Assembly: GCF_016650815.1 (NCBI RefSeq)
Contig: NZ_JAEKEZ010000014.1
Location: 186,001 to 250,000 of the forward strand
DNA: 64,000 nt
Origin: Pseudomonas sp. TH31
GTDB lineage: Bacteria > Pseudomonadota > Gammaproteobacteria > Pseudomonadales > Pseudomonadaceae
Direction of reading: 5' to 3'
The notes beneath the pieces are model-generated. The model saw nothing but the letters and a program-made list of their open reading frames with translations, was not told the origin of the DNA and made no database searches. A program made the translations under genes and the position numbers. Each line of letters begins with the position of its first letter. The stretch's first letter is position 1. Shown piece after piece: positions 17,580-27,706 of this stretch.

Positions 17580-18557
17580 CTATCCGGTGATTGGTTTCAA
17601 TTTCGAGGCTAATACCAACGATTGAGCAGCCTTCGCCGTGAATCCCGCTGCATCGGTCGGACTCGGCGTTGGTCCAGGGACGTGGGTATGTGCAGCCAGT
17701 TGTGTGTTCATCTGCTGCAACAGATCGAGCATGTCGCACGCCACTTGGAACAGATTCACGCCTTCGGAGCCGATCCAGTTTTTAGGTGCTTGCAGGCGCT
17801 GCCCCTTGCCCGCAACGCTTCGACGCAAGCCCTCGATCCGCTCCTGCATGTCGCCACCCACCGTGGCGTTGTGCTTCTGTCCAACCACCAGGTTTAAATC
17901 TCGCCCGGTGGCCTGGTGTAGATCGTCCACGGCGGCCAGGCTCGCGGATCCACCCGACAGCAGCTTGAGCGCGCCCAGTGCCTCGATCTTCTTCACGCCC
18001 CCCACCGACTCGGTTGAATGATCGTCCACCGTCCTGGTGTGAGTCTGGAAGCGCTCGGTGTTGTCCATTGCCTCCACTTCGCGCTCGATCGCCTGGTCCT
18101 GGATCTTGCCATCAGTCTTGCGCAACCAGTTGCCGGCCGCGTCGACGCGTTGTTGCACGGCGTCACTGTGCTGCCACACCTGGTCGCCCTTTGGCACTTT
18201 TGGCAGTGTCAGGCCGTGGGGCAGGATGGTTTGGATGTAGGGCTTGTGTGGCAGGCCATAAGCAAAACACACCACCACGCTGGTGCCTTCCTCCGGAAAC
18301 GCAAAAAAACCCATTTCGTCACCACCCACCGGCATGGGTAGCGGAACGCCAGACAATACCGGGAGTGTCGTATCGATCTCGCCGTCCGGCCCCATCACCT
18401 GCAGGTCAACTGAGAAGCGCGGTCGGAAGTCGTCACACAGCCCAGCATTGGCCGGTGCGTCGGCCACGGCCACCACCTTGGCGAAGCGCGGCAAGTGATA
18501 GCCGCCGGTGAGTTCAGGGAATTGGCGTTCTACGCTGCGCTTTATTGCGTCGTCCAT
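17580..18557 (-). CDS. Baseplate spike protein (gpV/VgrG-like)
   Basis: A 325-residue protein, last gene of the leftward late operon. It has an OB-fold-like N-terminal part (RFSVDLQVMGPDGEID...LPVLSGVPLPMP, then EGTSVVVCFAYGLPHKPYIQTILP) and a repetitive middle (HSTESVGGVKKIEALGALKLLSGGSASLAAV) consistent with a beta-prism or beta-helix spike. It should form the central spike that pierces the envelope and carries a PAAR tip. It overlaps gpD by 16 bases. Confidence 0.8.
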   Translation of the reverse strand: MDDAIKRSVERQFPELTGGYHLPRFAKVVAVADAPANAGLCDDFRPRFSVDLQVMGPDGEIDTTLPVLSGVPLPMPVGGDEMGFFAFPEEGTSVVVCFAYGLPHKPYIQTILPHGLTLPKVPKGDQVWQHSDAVQQRVDAAGNWLRKTDGKIQDQAIEREVEAMDNTERFQTHTRTVDDHSTESVGGVKKIEALGALKLLSGGSASLAAVDDLHQATGRDLNLVVGQKHNATVGGDMQERIEGLRRSVAGKGQRLQAPKNWIGSEGVNLFQVACDMLDLLQQMNTQLAAHTHVPGPTPSPTDAAGFTAKAAQSLVLASKLKPITG

Positions 18558-19240
18558 TTGATGGCCATCTGTGTGCCGGCCAACGTCACGTTCGTGATCC
18601 GCTCGCCCTGGTTGATTGATACGCCTGGTCGCAGGCCTGGCAAGGCCGCGATCATTGCGCTCTGGCTGCCCTGGTAACCATCGAAAAGGTTAACCGGCAG
18701 TTGTAGCGGCGATCGAGCACCGAAGAAGCTGTCAGCCCAGGCCCCGACGTAGATATCGCCGTCACCCTGTTGCTGCCAGATAAAATCCTTGATGCCGAAC
18801 ACCCGCGCCATGCTGTCTAGCGCCTGGTAACCAGCGGCGAGGTTGTAGAAAAAAGGCGTCTTAACGTGGGTATAGGCCTGATCCGGAACCCGAAAGCGCA
18901 GCCCGGTCTTGCTACCGATGTCGGCCAGCACGGCGCGCAGATCTACATGACGCAGGTTCATGGGCAGCGGGTTGGCCAGCACCGCGGCTAACTCGCGACA
19001 CAGCACCACTTGCTCGATGCCATTGGTGGTGGTGCAACGCTCGACGTAGCCGATGAAATGACGCTGTAGCACCGCTTCGTTGTAGCCGATATCGAACGTG
19101 ACCAACCCTTTGACGGTTACACCTGCCTTGATCGTGAATGTTGCACGGCCCGGACTCTTGAGATCCAGACGGACATCGTCATTGACCAGCGGCATGTTCA
19201 CGCCGCCGATGGTCAGCACCTTGTGCAGCTTCATGCTCAT
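18542..19240 (-). CDS. Baseplate hub protein (gpD-like)
   Basis: A 232-residue protein with the fold pattern of the gp27/gpD hub: VRLDLKSPGRATFTIK, FDIGYNEAVLQRHFIGYVERC, and LADIGSKTGLRFRVPDQAYTHVKTPFFYN. It forms the ring on which the spike sits. It overlaps both neighbours by a few bases, as throughout this operon. It is shorter than P2 gpD (about 390 residues), so its partner function may be split with the neighbouring genes. Confidence 0.72.
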   Translation of the reverse strand: MSMKLHKVLTIGGVNMPLVNDDVRLDLKSPGRATFTIKAGVTVKGLVTFDIGYNEAVLQRHFIGYVERCTTTNGIEQVVLCRELAAVLANPLPMNLRHVDLRAVLADIGSKTGLRFRVPDQAYTHVKTPFFYNLAAGYQALDSMARVFGIKDFIWQQQGDGDIYVGAWADSFFGARSPLQLPVNLFDGYQGSQSAMIAALPGLRPGVSINQGERITNVTLAGTQMAIKWTTQ

Positions 19241-19770
19241 GACGTGCCGCCCAGGTAGGTGTCCACCTTCTTGAGCACCGCTTCAAAGCCGGTCAACTCT
19301 TCGGGCGAGCCCGCCGATCCGCTACCTGCCACGCCATCGCCAGGCGCTGACTGGGTCGTCACCCCATTGCCAGCGCGGCGGTTCTCGACCTTCTCCGGAT
19401 TGGACAGCTTTTCGCTCAAGGTGAACTGGACGATCCACTGGGCCAGGGTGTCGTCTTCCTGTGCGCTGACCCCATCAGAGAACGTCACCTGCCGGATGCC
19501 AAAGGCCTTGGCCGTGTCGTTCACGATGCGGTAGGTCTGGAGCTGGCCACCACTTGCAGTCGCCTCGGCCAGACGCATGATGGTGCGCAGGTTCTCAAGC
19601 GCCCTGTACGGGATCGTCAGCGCTACGGTCAGCGTCTTGGGCTTGAATCCCTTGTGTGACTTGTCGGTGCCCGACGTCTGGCCGCCCAGATCGTCGGCCT
19701 CGATCTTGAGGTTGGCCGTCAGCTTCATGCGATGACCGATAATCTGCTCGCCATTGAGTAGCAATGTCAT
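19237..19770 (-). CDS. Baseplate-associated protein
   Basis: A 177-residue protein from ATG 19770 (ATGA overlap with the upstream stop). The N-terminal part (LLNGEQIIGHRMKLTANLKIEADDLGGQTSGTD) resembles small baseplate complex proteins next to the hub in DUF2586-type myophages. The C-terminus is glycine/serine-rich and disordered-looking before a final helix. A precise function is not known to me. Confidence 0.55.
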   Translation of the reverse strand: MTLLLNGEQIIGHRMKLTANLKIEADDLGGQTSGTDKSHKGFKPKTLTVALTIPYRALENLRTIMRLAEATASGGQLQTYRIVNDTAKAFGIRQVTFSDGVSAQEDDTLAQWIVQFTLSEKLSNPEKVENRRAGNGVTTQSAPGDGVAGSGSAGSPEELTGFEAVLKKVDTYLGGTS

Positions 19771-20699
19771 AGGCCCACCAGTTCCTGGACAAAGCTCAGG
19801 CTCTCTGGCGATCCGACCAGCAGCGCGCCGGCACACAGCGGCCATTCATGACCCGGCGCTTCGCCTTCGAGCAGCTCGCGGCGCAACTGGCCAGCGTCAC
19901 CCGGTCCCAACATTCGGGACTGTATCGATACGTCGTCTGCGCTGTTGGTGAACTGGGCCTTGAGATCGGCCAACTGTTGATCGCGCTCTTGGGCCTGTGC
20001 TTTTTTGCGCGTCTGTAGGTTCGCCAGGTCGGCCATCGGCGAGCTGTCGGCGGCATACCCTTCGAGCATCGCCAGTTGGCCAGCCATGGATTGACTGGCC
20101 AGTTTGGTGATGGGGCAACGCTGCAGCGGAAGCTGGCTCCAGATCGGCATTTGTCCCGCGATCGGCATGACCCACTTTTCCACCTCAAGCCTGGCCAGGT
20201 GTTCAGCCCGACGTTCGGCGCGTACCAGGTCCGGCATAGGCAGCACAACGTTGAACCGACCCAACGTCGCCGCAAGCTGGTCCAACCGGGTGGCGAGGAA
20301 GATCAGTACCAAGGCGCTTTGCTGACCTTGAGGGCGGACAGCGTCGGTGGTGTCGGTCAGCTTGTCAGCCAGCAGCTGCAGCAGGTTCGGCGCTGACAGA
20401 AAACGCTGGTGGCCGCCGCTGCCCTGGCCAACCCCGTGCTGGAATGGCGTCACGACGATACACGACGGGACGTTCTCAAACTGCGCTACCAACGCGCTGC
20501 GCCCTGCGCTGATGGCCGACTGTGCGGCCCCTGCGATAAGTCCGGGACTGGTCGTGGCGATGTCGGCCAGCATCGATACGCGCTGGCCGGTGCTAACCAT
20601 TTCGCTCTGGATCAGGTCACGGGCACTCGTCATCTGGTCCATCCACTGCGTGGCCTGCTCCGGCCATTGCAATTTGATCGGTGCCCAGTCATTCGTCAT
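19767..20699 (-). CDS. Phage tail/baseplate protein of unknown function
   Basis: A 310-residue, mainly helical protein starting at ATG 20699 (MTNDWAPIKLQWPEQ). It has coiled-coil-like stretches (QTRKKAQAQERDQQLADLKAQ) and a hydrophobic middle (QQSALVLIFLATRLDQLAATLGRF). It sits between the fibre-assembly gene and the hub genes, so a baseplate role is likely. No family recognised. Confidence 0.55.
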   Translation of the reverse strand: MTNDWAPIKLQWPEQATQWMDQMTSARDLIQSEMVSTGQRVSMLADIATTSPGLIAGAAQSAISAGRSALVAQFENVPSCIVVTPFQHGVGQGSGGHQRFLSAPNLLQLLADKLTDTTDAVRPQGQQSALVLIFLATRLDQLAATLGRFNVVLPMPDLVRAERRAEHLARLEVEKWVMPIAGQMPIWSQLPLQRCPITKLASQSMAGQLAMLEGYAADSSPMADLANLQTRKKAQAQERDQQLADLKAQFTNSADDVSIQSRMLGPGDAGQLRRELLEGEAPGHEWPLCAGALLVGSPESLSFVQELVGL

Positions 20700-21192
20700 G
20701 TTGTAGAACCGCGTCGATCCAGCCCGGGGCAGTGGGTTGTGTCGCCTCAGCCGGGTAGCCGGTCGCCTGCGGCCACTCGCGCACATCTTGGCGCCAGGTC
20801 AGTAGCTCGGTGAATTGCTCCGGCGTGATCGGCAACGCCCGCCCCAGGTCACGTGCATCCCGGTACTGAGAAACAATGTTCTCGGTCGCCTTCAATTTCG
20901 TATCAATCCAAAGCCGTGCCAGGACAAGCGGATCTGACTCGACAACAATATCTTCCGCGTACTTGGAGTAATTGCCGCCGTTGCTCAAAAAGTTCTCAAC
21001 CGCCTCATAAAGCGAGGGGTTGTAGTCTCGGGTAACGTGGCAACGGTTACTGGCCACGGTAACCACAAAGGAACCATCATCCTTTACGCTGACGTCGCGA
21101 AACTCAACAGTCATAACTGTGGGTTCAGTGACAACGGGATTCACTACTTCATCAGTGGCTGGGGTAGTCATTACTTGGGATTGTTCTGTCAT
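20689..21192 (-). CDS. Tail-fibre assembly protein
   Basis: A 167-residue protein immediately after the fibre gene, the standard place for the fibre chaperone. The C-terminal half (RDLGRALPITPEQFTELLTWRQDVREWPQATGYP) matches the phage tail-assembly chaperone motif in which a short LxxYRQ/WRQ-like helix ends in a proline-rich tail. It would help trimerise and attach the fibre without remaining in the particle. Confidence 0.75.
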   Translation of the reverse strand: MTEQSQVMTTPATDEVVNPVVTEPTVMTVEFRDVSVKDDGSFVVTVASNRCHVTRDYNPSLYEAVENFLSNGGNYSKYAEDIVVESDPLVLARLWIDTKLKATENIVSQYRDARDLGRALPITPEQFTELLTWRQDVREWPQATGYPAEATQPTAPGWIDAVLQHDE

Positions 21193-23399
21193 GGTGCATA
21201 TCTCCAGGCGAAGCCATAAATCGTTGCTCCCCCACTAAATGAAATCACAGTGCCTCCAGGCGCCTGGCCACTTTTACCCACAACCCCTTGGCCGGCAGCG
21301 TAGTAGTGCATCAGTGAGTAACACCACGTCCCTCCGGCCGGAAGTTGTACGGCTGTTCCGGTCAAGCCCACCGCCAGGAAGTTGTTGGAGTCGGGGCGAT
21401 AAAAGCTGCTCTCACTCCACAGCACGCCCAAATCCGTCGTATCCACTTGGGCACGGATTCCAGCGCTATTGGTGGCCCAGCCAAGCCGAATGGCGTTATT
21501 GCTCTGGTAGTTACCGCCGCCTTGCTGTACGGGGGTAAAGCCCAATCGACGCTGAAGATAGTGGACTGCGTTATCAGCACGACGACGGAAGTAGGGATAT
21601 TCAGGCTGATCGCTAGCGAAACCGGCATAAGAAATAGAGTCAGCCATTACTCTCTGATCAAGAAACCCATTTACTTGGCCTGCGGTATAACAGTCCGTTA
21701 TTCCATACCCAGCAATAGAGTTGGCCTTGTTGGCCTTGCTGTTTGGATCAAAGTTATTCTGAGTCCAGAACACCCCAAGGTCATTACCATCAACGGAAAC
21801 TTTTACCGCAGTGCCAGACCATCCAATATTGATTCTGTTGCCAGATTGGCCTGGCCCGCCGCCCTGTTTAACAAATGCCCCATTCGATTCAACTTTTGTG
21901 AAGGCGTCAGTGATGCCATAACCGGCAAGGCTGCTTGCCCAATTCGCTTTACTGCCTGGATTAAAGTTTGACTCACACCAAATAAGGCCAAGATCCGTTG
22001 AGTCGACAGAGGCGAGAAGGCCCTTATTCGACCAACCGATAAAAACGCTGTTGGTCAGTTGATTGACCCCACCACCTTGTTTAACGAAAGTGGAGTTTGC
22101 TGCAGGCTTTGTATAACCATCGGTGATGCCATAACCGGCGAGCGTCGTCGGGTTGTCGCCTCCCGTGACAATGCCTTTTTGGTTGATGCTGACTTTCGTG
22201 TAGGTGCCGGCAGCGGCGCCACTGTCTGCCAGGGTGAGGGTGATATCCGCGTCGGCAGAACCGTCAAAAGTGGCGCTACCGGTCGCCGCGCCTTTGAACC
22301 TGAAGGTTCGCGCAGTGGCCAACCGCGCTGCTTTTCCCGCAATCGACGTGCCCTGGACAATTGCGTCGATGGCACTCCACAGCAAACCACGCACGGCGGT
22401 GACCATTTTGGTCGTGGCCAACACCGAGCTGCTGTTGCTCGCTTCGCTGTCACTGATCGCGTTGGGAATTTGGTCGAGTTTGACGTCTGCTTTGGTGGTC
22501 GCCCGTGCGCGCAGGTTCGGGTAGTCGCCGTTCTGAGAGGCCCAATGTTTGATCAACTCACCGGTGATTGGCTCGACTGGACGCAAATCCGTAATGACCG
22601 ACGTCGCCGGCAGATCCGCCAGCGGCACCAAGTAGTGACGTGCGCCGGCACTGTCGGTGTAGTCCTCTTTGCCAGCACCGAACACCACCTGGAAGGTGCC
22701 GACCACATCACTCAGCTCACGCTGCAGCACCACGTCGAGCCAGGCCTTGTTCGGCACAGAAGGCACCGCCACGGGTTGCGCGGCCGTGCGCTCCAGGCGA
22801 ATGCCCTCGACGTAAGCAATTCCGGGTTTCAGCTGATAGCTGCTGCCGACCTTCTCCAATGCCAGGCCACTGCTGAAGAAGCAGGCGCGTCCAAACACAT
22901 CACGGTTGCTCAGGCGTTGACGTTCGTCGATGCCTTTCAGGCGTGCAGTGAAGTCGTGCTGCCAGGTGCTGGCATCGACTTTGATGCCCGTTAGCTGCTG
23001 CGCCCCGTCGAACACCACCAGAAAATTGCGGGTCACGTTGTTGCCGATTTGCTCGGGCAGAATGTTTTTGCGCTTCTGCTGGACCGGCACATAAGCCACC
23101 GACAACAGCACGCCTTCGCTGCTCTCCAGTCCGATCCAGTTCCAGTCGAAATCGCCGACGTCGGTGCCCATCATCAGGCTGTAAACCACCTGATTCGGGT
23201 TGACGAACCCGCTTTGGGTGACCGGCCAGGTGTACACGACCTGGGCCGCCGGCGGCTTGCCGGCAGCGCGGTTGACCGGCCCGTTCGGGTTCAACCCGGG
23301 AACGTTGGCCAACACAAAGTTGGCGATCGTCAGCGGTTGGCCAGCCGCCTGCTTTTGGGCAATAAGGCTTTCGCCGGCGAGTGTGATACTTGCAGCCAT
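21189..23399 (-). CDS. Tail fibre (receptor-binding) protein
   Basis: A 736-residue fibre with a strong AGGAG site ahead of ATG 23399. Residues 1-160 are the phage tail-collar/DUF3751 domain that binds the baseplate. Then come alanine/threonine-rich shaft repeats and, in the C-terminal half, at least three copies of a module reading FVKQGGG...IGWS...VD..DLG..W....F.P, each next to LAGYGITD. The extreme C-terminus (GGTWCYSLMHYYAAG...WRYAP) should be the receptor-binding tip. It determines host range; the repeat number could change by recombination. Confidence 0.9.
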   Translation of the reverse strand: MAASITLAGESLIAQKQAAGQPLTIANFVLANVPGLNPNGPVNRAAGKPPAAQVVYTWPVTQSGFVNPNQVVYSLMMGTDVGDFDWNWIGLESSEGVLLSVAYVPVQQKRKNILPEQIGNNVTRNFLVVFDGAQQLTGIKVDASTWQHDFTARLKGIDERQRLSNRDVFGRACFFSSGLALEKVGSSYQLKPGIAYVEGIRLERTAAQPVAVPSVPNKAWLDVVLQRELSDVVGTFQVVFGAGKEDYTDSAGARHYLVPLADLPATSVITDLRPVEPITGELIKHWASQNGDYPNLRARATTKADVKLDQIPNAISDSEASNSSSVLATTKMVTAVRGLLWSAIDAIVQGTSIAGKAARLATARTFRFKGAATGSATFDGSADADITLTLADSGAAAGTYTKVSINQKGIVTGGDNPTTLAGYGITDGYTKPAANSTFVKQGGGVNQLTNSVFIGWSNKGLLASVDSTDLGLIWCESNFNPGSKANWASSLAGYGITDAFTKVESNGAFVKQGGGPGQSGNRINIGWSGTAVKVSVDGNDLGVFWTQNNFDPNSKANKANSIAGYGITDCYTAGQVNGFLDQRVMADSISYAGFASDQPEYPYFRRRADNAVHYLQRRLGFTPVQQGGGNYQSNNAIRLGWATNSAGIRAQVDTTDLGVLWSESSFYRPDSNNFLAVGLTGTAVQLPAGGTWCYSLMHYYAAGQGVVGKSGQAPGGTVISFSGGATIYGFAWRYAP

Positions 23400-23407
23400 G
23401 AATACTC

Positions 23408-23932
23408 CTACAGGCTGGCAACCAGCGTTTGCTGGTCATCGTTGAAGTCGACCAGGGCAACACACAGTTGCACTGGGGTGATGGTGACGAAGTCGTAACG
23501 CCGGCAGGTGCGCCCGTACTGACGGATCAGCACGCGCAACAGGTCAGGGTTTTCGGAAAGCTGCGAGTCACTAAGGGTCAACAGAACGATGTCCCAGTCA
23601 CGACCGGGCATGCGCTCGCTGATCTCGATGTAGCCAACGCCAAGGCGCACCAGGATGCGTTTCAGGCCGGCAGTGCTGCCGGCGTCCACCGAGTTGATAA
23701 AGGCGTGTTTCACCCGCAGGCGAAACAAGCTCTCAGGCTCGCCGTTGAAGCGCGTGACGTCGCGCTGCCAGGCCCACAGTTCCAGGATGGACAGGTGGCA
23801 GGTGTCAGCGTCGAACTGCAGGTAGGGCCAGCGCAGCCACTCGGCGGCCTGTTCCCACCAGAGCTGGGCGGTGGCCACCAGCTTGGTCAGCTCCAGCCCT
23901 TCGAGCCAAAACGGCAGTTTGAGTTTGATCAT
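23408..23932 (-). CDS. Baseplate wedge protein (gpI-like tail protein)
   Basis: A 174-residue protein between baseplate J and the fibre, where gpI lies in P2. It has LEGLELTKLVATAQLWWEQAAEWLRWP near the N-terminus and RLRVKHAFINSVDAGSTAGLKRILVRLGV in the middle, features of tail protein I. It links the wedge to the fibre. It overlaps gpJ by four bases (ATGA). Confidence 0.75.
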   Translation of the reverse strand: MIKLKLPFWLEGLELTKLVATAQLWWEQAAEWLRWPYLQFDADTCHLSILELWAWQRDVTRFNGEPESLFRLRVKHAFINSVDAGSTAGLKRILVRLGVGYIEISERMPGRDWDIVLLTLSDSQLSENPDLLRVLIRQYGRTCRRYDFVTITPVQLCVALVDFNDDQQTLVASL

Positions 23933-25097
23933 TGCAGGACCACCGCCAGGGTGCTGATCCTTGGAATGTTCAAGGCCGACACGATGTCGCTATTGGTGAA
24001 CTGCAACGAGCTGATATTCGGAAACTGGGCGTGCAACTCTTCGGTCAGCCGGCTGAAACTGAAACGCGACTGAGGAAAGGTGCGAGTCGGTGCGTAGTCA
24101 CTCTGCGTGCTTTCGCGGAACGCAGCACGGATGAACAGCCCGATCTCAGTCTGCAGCGTCTGCAGCTGCAGGACGGTCAGGTTGGACACCGGCCAGACTT
24201 TGACGCTGATCGCGTGCAACGTCTCGGGCATGGCCATCGCCAGCAGATCATCGCCGTGGCCGTGGTTACCGCCGTCACGGATGTGCGTGTTGATCTGCTC
24301 CAGGAACGTCGCGGCGGGCACGCCGGCGTCGAACAGCACGAAGGCATTGGCACTGCCTGGCCCACGCGGCGCGCCGTGTTCAAAGTACACGCCGTCCGCC
24401 GCAACCCCGGAAACCCGGTGATGATTGCCCGGTACACCGCATCGGTATGCCACTGGTTCACCGCTGAGAACTGGTTGCGCACGCGCAAGCGCAACTGGTC
24501 GTCATGCTCGGAATCCGCACCGGGCGTCTGCAGCCAGTCGGTGTTGTTCACCACCTGGACGATGCCGGGTACTGACTGGGGCAGCACGGCGTAATAACCC
24601 GGCGCCAGGTTGTAGCCGCTGCCGGCGCCCACGGCCTTGACCGGCACCACCAGCTGGCTCTGGCCCTCTTGAAAGCTGCGCGGCTCGGTTGTGACCAACT
24701 GATAGATATGACCGTTGAGGGTCGGCGACTGGACGACAGTGTCAATCGGGACTTCCAGTTCGCCACCGGTATTGGCCCGGGTAAACAGCAGTTCTCCGAT
24801 CGCCACCGTGGCCGCCTTGCGCTCGATGTTCACCGCCCAGGCCAGCATGTCCAGCCACTGTTTGCCGGCAGTCTTGACGAAGAAGTTCGGCAGCACCGTG
24901 CCGCTGACGAACTCCAGCAGCCACAACACTGGCTTTGTGACCAGAGCCGTGATGATCCGCCAGAACGGGCTGTAAGTGCTGGTGTTGCTCAGCGTGCTGC
25001 CTTGCTCGACGGCCAGCTTTTCCCAGGCCTGCTTGAGCTGCGCTTCAGTGGTTGGCACGCCGGAATCACTGAGTGCCTTCTTGAAGTCGACGGTCAC
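23929..25097 (-). CDS. Baseplate wedge protein J, frameshifted
   Basis: About 389 residues when one G is restored. From GTG 25097 the frame reads through the baseplate-J signature (PIDTVVQSP... YNLAPGYYAVLPQSVPGIVQVVNNTDWLQTPGADSEHDDQLRLRVRNQF) to ITGFPG near 24407. It then goes out of frame, and the other frame resumes VAADGVYFEHGAPRGPGSANAF and runs to 23929. GGGG at about 24403-24408 (read on -) should be GGGGG. It is probably a sequencing error, since a baseplate without J cannot assemble. Confidence 0.85.
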
Positions 25098-25411
25098 AGG
25101 GTGATCTCCAACAGGCCGAATTTCACGGTCGTGGCGGTGACCAGGTACACACCGGGACTGCTCTGAACGATCTGCGCAGTGCCTGGCACCAGGCGTTCGT
25201 CCGCTTCCACCAGCAGCTCCATTTGCTGAATGCAGTCGCGTTGACGTAGCCGGTCACGCTCGGCCACCAACGTGATCAGCAAACCGCTTTCCCGGATCAG
25301 ATGCGCGATGTCCTGGGCGATCGAGGCGCGGTCAGTTACCAACAGGGGCTGGCGGGCTGGGTCGAGCACCAGGTCGTTATTCATGATCAACAGATCCACG
25401 TACTCGCTCAT
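25094..25411 (-). CDS. DUF2590-type baseplate protein (gpW/gp25 position)
   Basis: A 105-residue protein between the tape measure and gpJ, both overlapped by four bases. LDPARQPLLVTDRASIAQDIAHLIRESGLL is the gp25-like pattern, so it probably fills the gp25/gpW role of locking the wedge. DUF2590 is the family I recall for this position in myophages with a DUF2586 sheath. Confidence 0.75.
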   Translation of the reverse strand: MSEYVDLLIMNNDLVLDPARQPLLVTDRASIAQDIAHLIRESGLLITLVAERDRLRQRDCIQQMELLVEADERLVPGTAQIVQSSPGVYLVTATTVKFGLLEITL

Positions 25412-27701
25412 CAGCCGCCCACCGCCATGGCCATCATGTTTTCCAGCTCCAGCGGGGTCATAGGCTTGGAGGTATTGATATTCAATGTCTCGACATGGGT
25501 GCCAGCACGCTGGTTGGGGTTCATGGCGTTGCTCTGGCTCTGGAAGCTTTGCATCAGTCCTCCTCTCGGGACGGCCTCGGGTTTGGTGGGGCTGATCGAC
25601 GTATTGGCGTTGATCGCCTTGCGGGCTTCGATGCCTTTGTCCGTCTTGGCGGGCAGCTCGATGACCTTCTCGACGCGCGCCGGCAGTACATTTTTGGGCT
25701 GCATTGAAAACGCCAGGTCAGCGGATGCCGGCGGCATGATCGACTCGGCCTGGTTGATCTGAGGTGCAGGTATCTGCAACGGCTTGAAGGGCAACACGTT
25801 GGGTTGCGGCAAGCTGACTGATGACGCGGGCAAGACCTCGACCTTCGATCCCGTCTGTGCAGCCGACGCGACTTTAGGTCCCAGCACTGTGCCCGCCGGC
25901 GGTGTGGTCACCACTGCCGGCAGCTGCGGACCTGTCACAGGCGCAATCACCGGCCCGGGCAGATCGGGCACCTTCGGCGGCTCGGGCAGGTCGCCAAACT
26001 TGGTTTCGATGTTGACGCCGGGGATTTTGTTGGCCATTTCGATCAGGCCATTGATCGCGCCGTTCACCGTGGCCAGGATGCTGTCCCAAGCCGATTTGGC
26101 GATGCCCGACCAGCCGCCCATCGAACCGAACCAGTCAGACAGGGTGGTCAACTGTTCGCTGATCCACTGAAACGCAGCGGTGTTCATTAGCGCAGCGCAA
26201 AGCTCGTCCCAGTACACGACAGCCGCGACCACGGCGGCGGCCAGCAGAACGATACCGGCCACGATCAGCAGCACCGGGTTGGCCAGCATGGCGGCGTTGA
26301 CCAGCCAGATCGCGCCCTGCCACAGCAACATGCCGACCCGAACCAGGCCCATCCAGGTGTAAAGCACCACCAGACCGGCAGCGAAGGCCGCGACCAGAAC
26401 GGTGTGGAACAGGAACATGGCAATGGACTTGAAGCCCTGCCAGTTGAGCAGCTTCCAGACCGTGAGCATGCCCAGCCAGACCATCTTGCTGACCCCGACA
26501 ACAAGGGTCAGCAACGACATCGCGGCGATGAAGCCAAAGACGATCAGCGTCGTGATGCCGATGATCCGCGTTATGTTCGGGAATAGCTGCGTCCAGCGGG
26601 TCAAGGTCCTGGCAATACCCACCAGACGCTCCATCAGCGGGGTCAAGGTCGGAATCAGGGATTGGCCGAACGCGATGCGCAGCGCTTCGACGGCTTTGCC
26701 AAACTGCTGCCAAGGGTCGACCATCGCCTTGGCCATCTTTTCGGCGTTCTCCAGACCGCGGACCTTGCCCAGCTCGCTGATACCGTTGCGCAGCCGGTCG
26801 GTGTCCTTGGCCAGCGCGCCGATCACCTGGGCTCCTTCACCGCTGAACGCGTCCATCAGCTTGGTGCCGGCAGCGGCGCTGGTCAGGTCGCCATACTTGG
26901 CGGTCAGCTTGTCCAGGATCTGGATCATCGGCAGAGCATTGCCAGCGGCATCGGTGAACGTGAGGCCGGTTTTCTCAGCAGCTGCGCCCATATTTTCGAA
27001 GAACGCCTTGTAGCGCCCGCCGGCGTCGCCGCCTTCCATGGTGCTGGACAGCGCACCGATCACGGCCATCTGCTCGGCCACGCCCACACCGGCCTGAGTG
27101 GCTATCGCGCCCACTTCCTTGAACGCGTCCTTGAGCTGGGCCCCGTCCGTGCGGAACAGCTTCACCGCCAGCGCCGTTTGCCCGGTCAACTGCTCGACCC
27201 ATTCGACTTTGCCCATCTTGTCGGCTTCGGTCTTGAACAAGTTGTACATGGTGCCCAGGTACGCGCCGGCGGTTTCCGCGTCGGCCTTCGTGACCTTGGC
27301 CAGCAGGTTGCTGGAACTGGTGATGGCGGCCAACTGACCGCCGACCAGGCCCTTGATGGCCCCATCGATGACGCGTGACGAGGCCACAAATTCGGCGGCG
27401 CTGGCCGCGTAGTCGATCGAGAATTCCAGGGCGGTCCGGTTCAGGGACGACAGTGCGTCCTCGGCAGTCCCGAGGGCGCGCATGCCCCCCAGTGCCCGAT
27501 TGACTTCCAGCGCCGGTTCCAGGGACTCGGTGATAGCCACGCCTGCACCCACCATGCCGGCCAGGCCTGCACCCATCTGAATGATGTTCTGCTGACTCTG
27601 GGCGGCAAGGTCGCTAAAGCTGGTTTTCACCTTGCCCAGGGGGCGCTGACCTTGTCGGTCAGATTGAGGATGAAAGCCAGGCGGGCGGAACGGTCAGCCA
27701 T
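25411..27701 (-). CDS. Tail tape-measure protein, frameshifted near the N-terminus
   Basis: A TP901-type tape measure of about 763 residues. The ATG at 27701 opens MADRSARLAFILNLTDKVSAP, then hits a stop; one more C in the C5 run at about 27639-27643 joins it to the long frame (LGKVKTSFSDLAAQSQQ). A GTG at 27630 could also start the long frame. It contains NRALGGMRALGTAEDALSSL, several hydrophobic helices (about residues 345-470) that cross the host membrane during DNA entry, and a proline-rich C-terminus. Its length sets tail length. Confidence 0.85.
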
Positions 27702-27706
27702 CAGGG

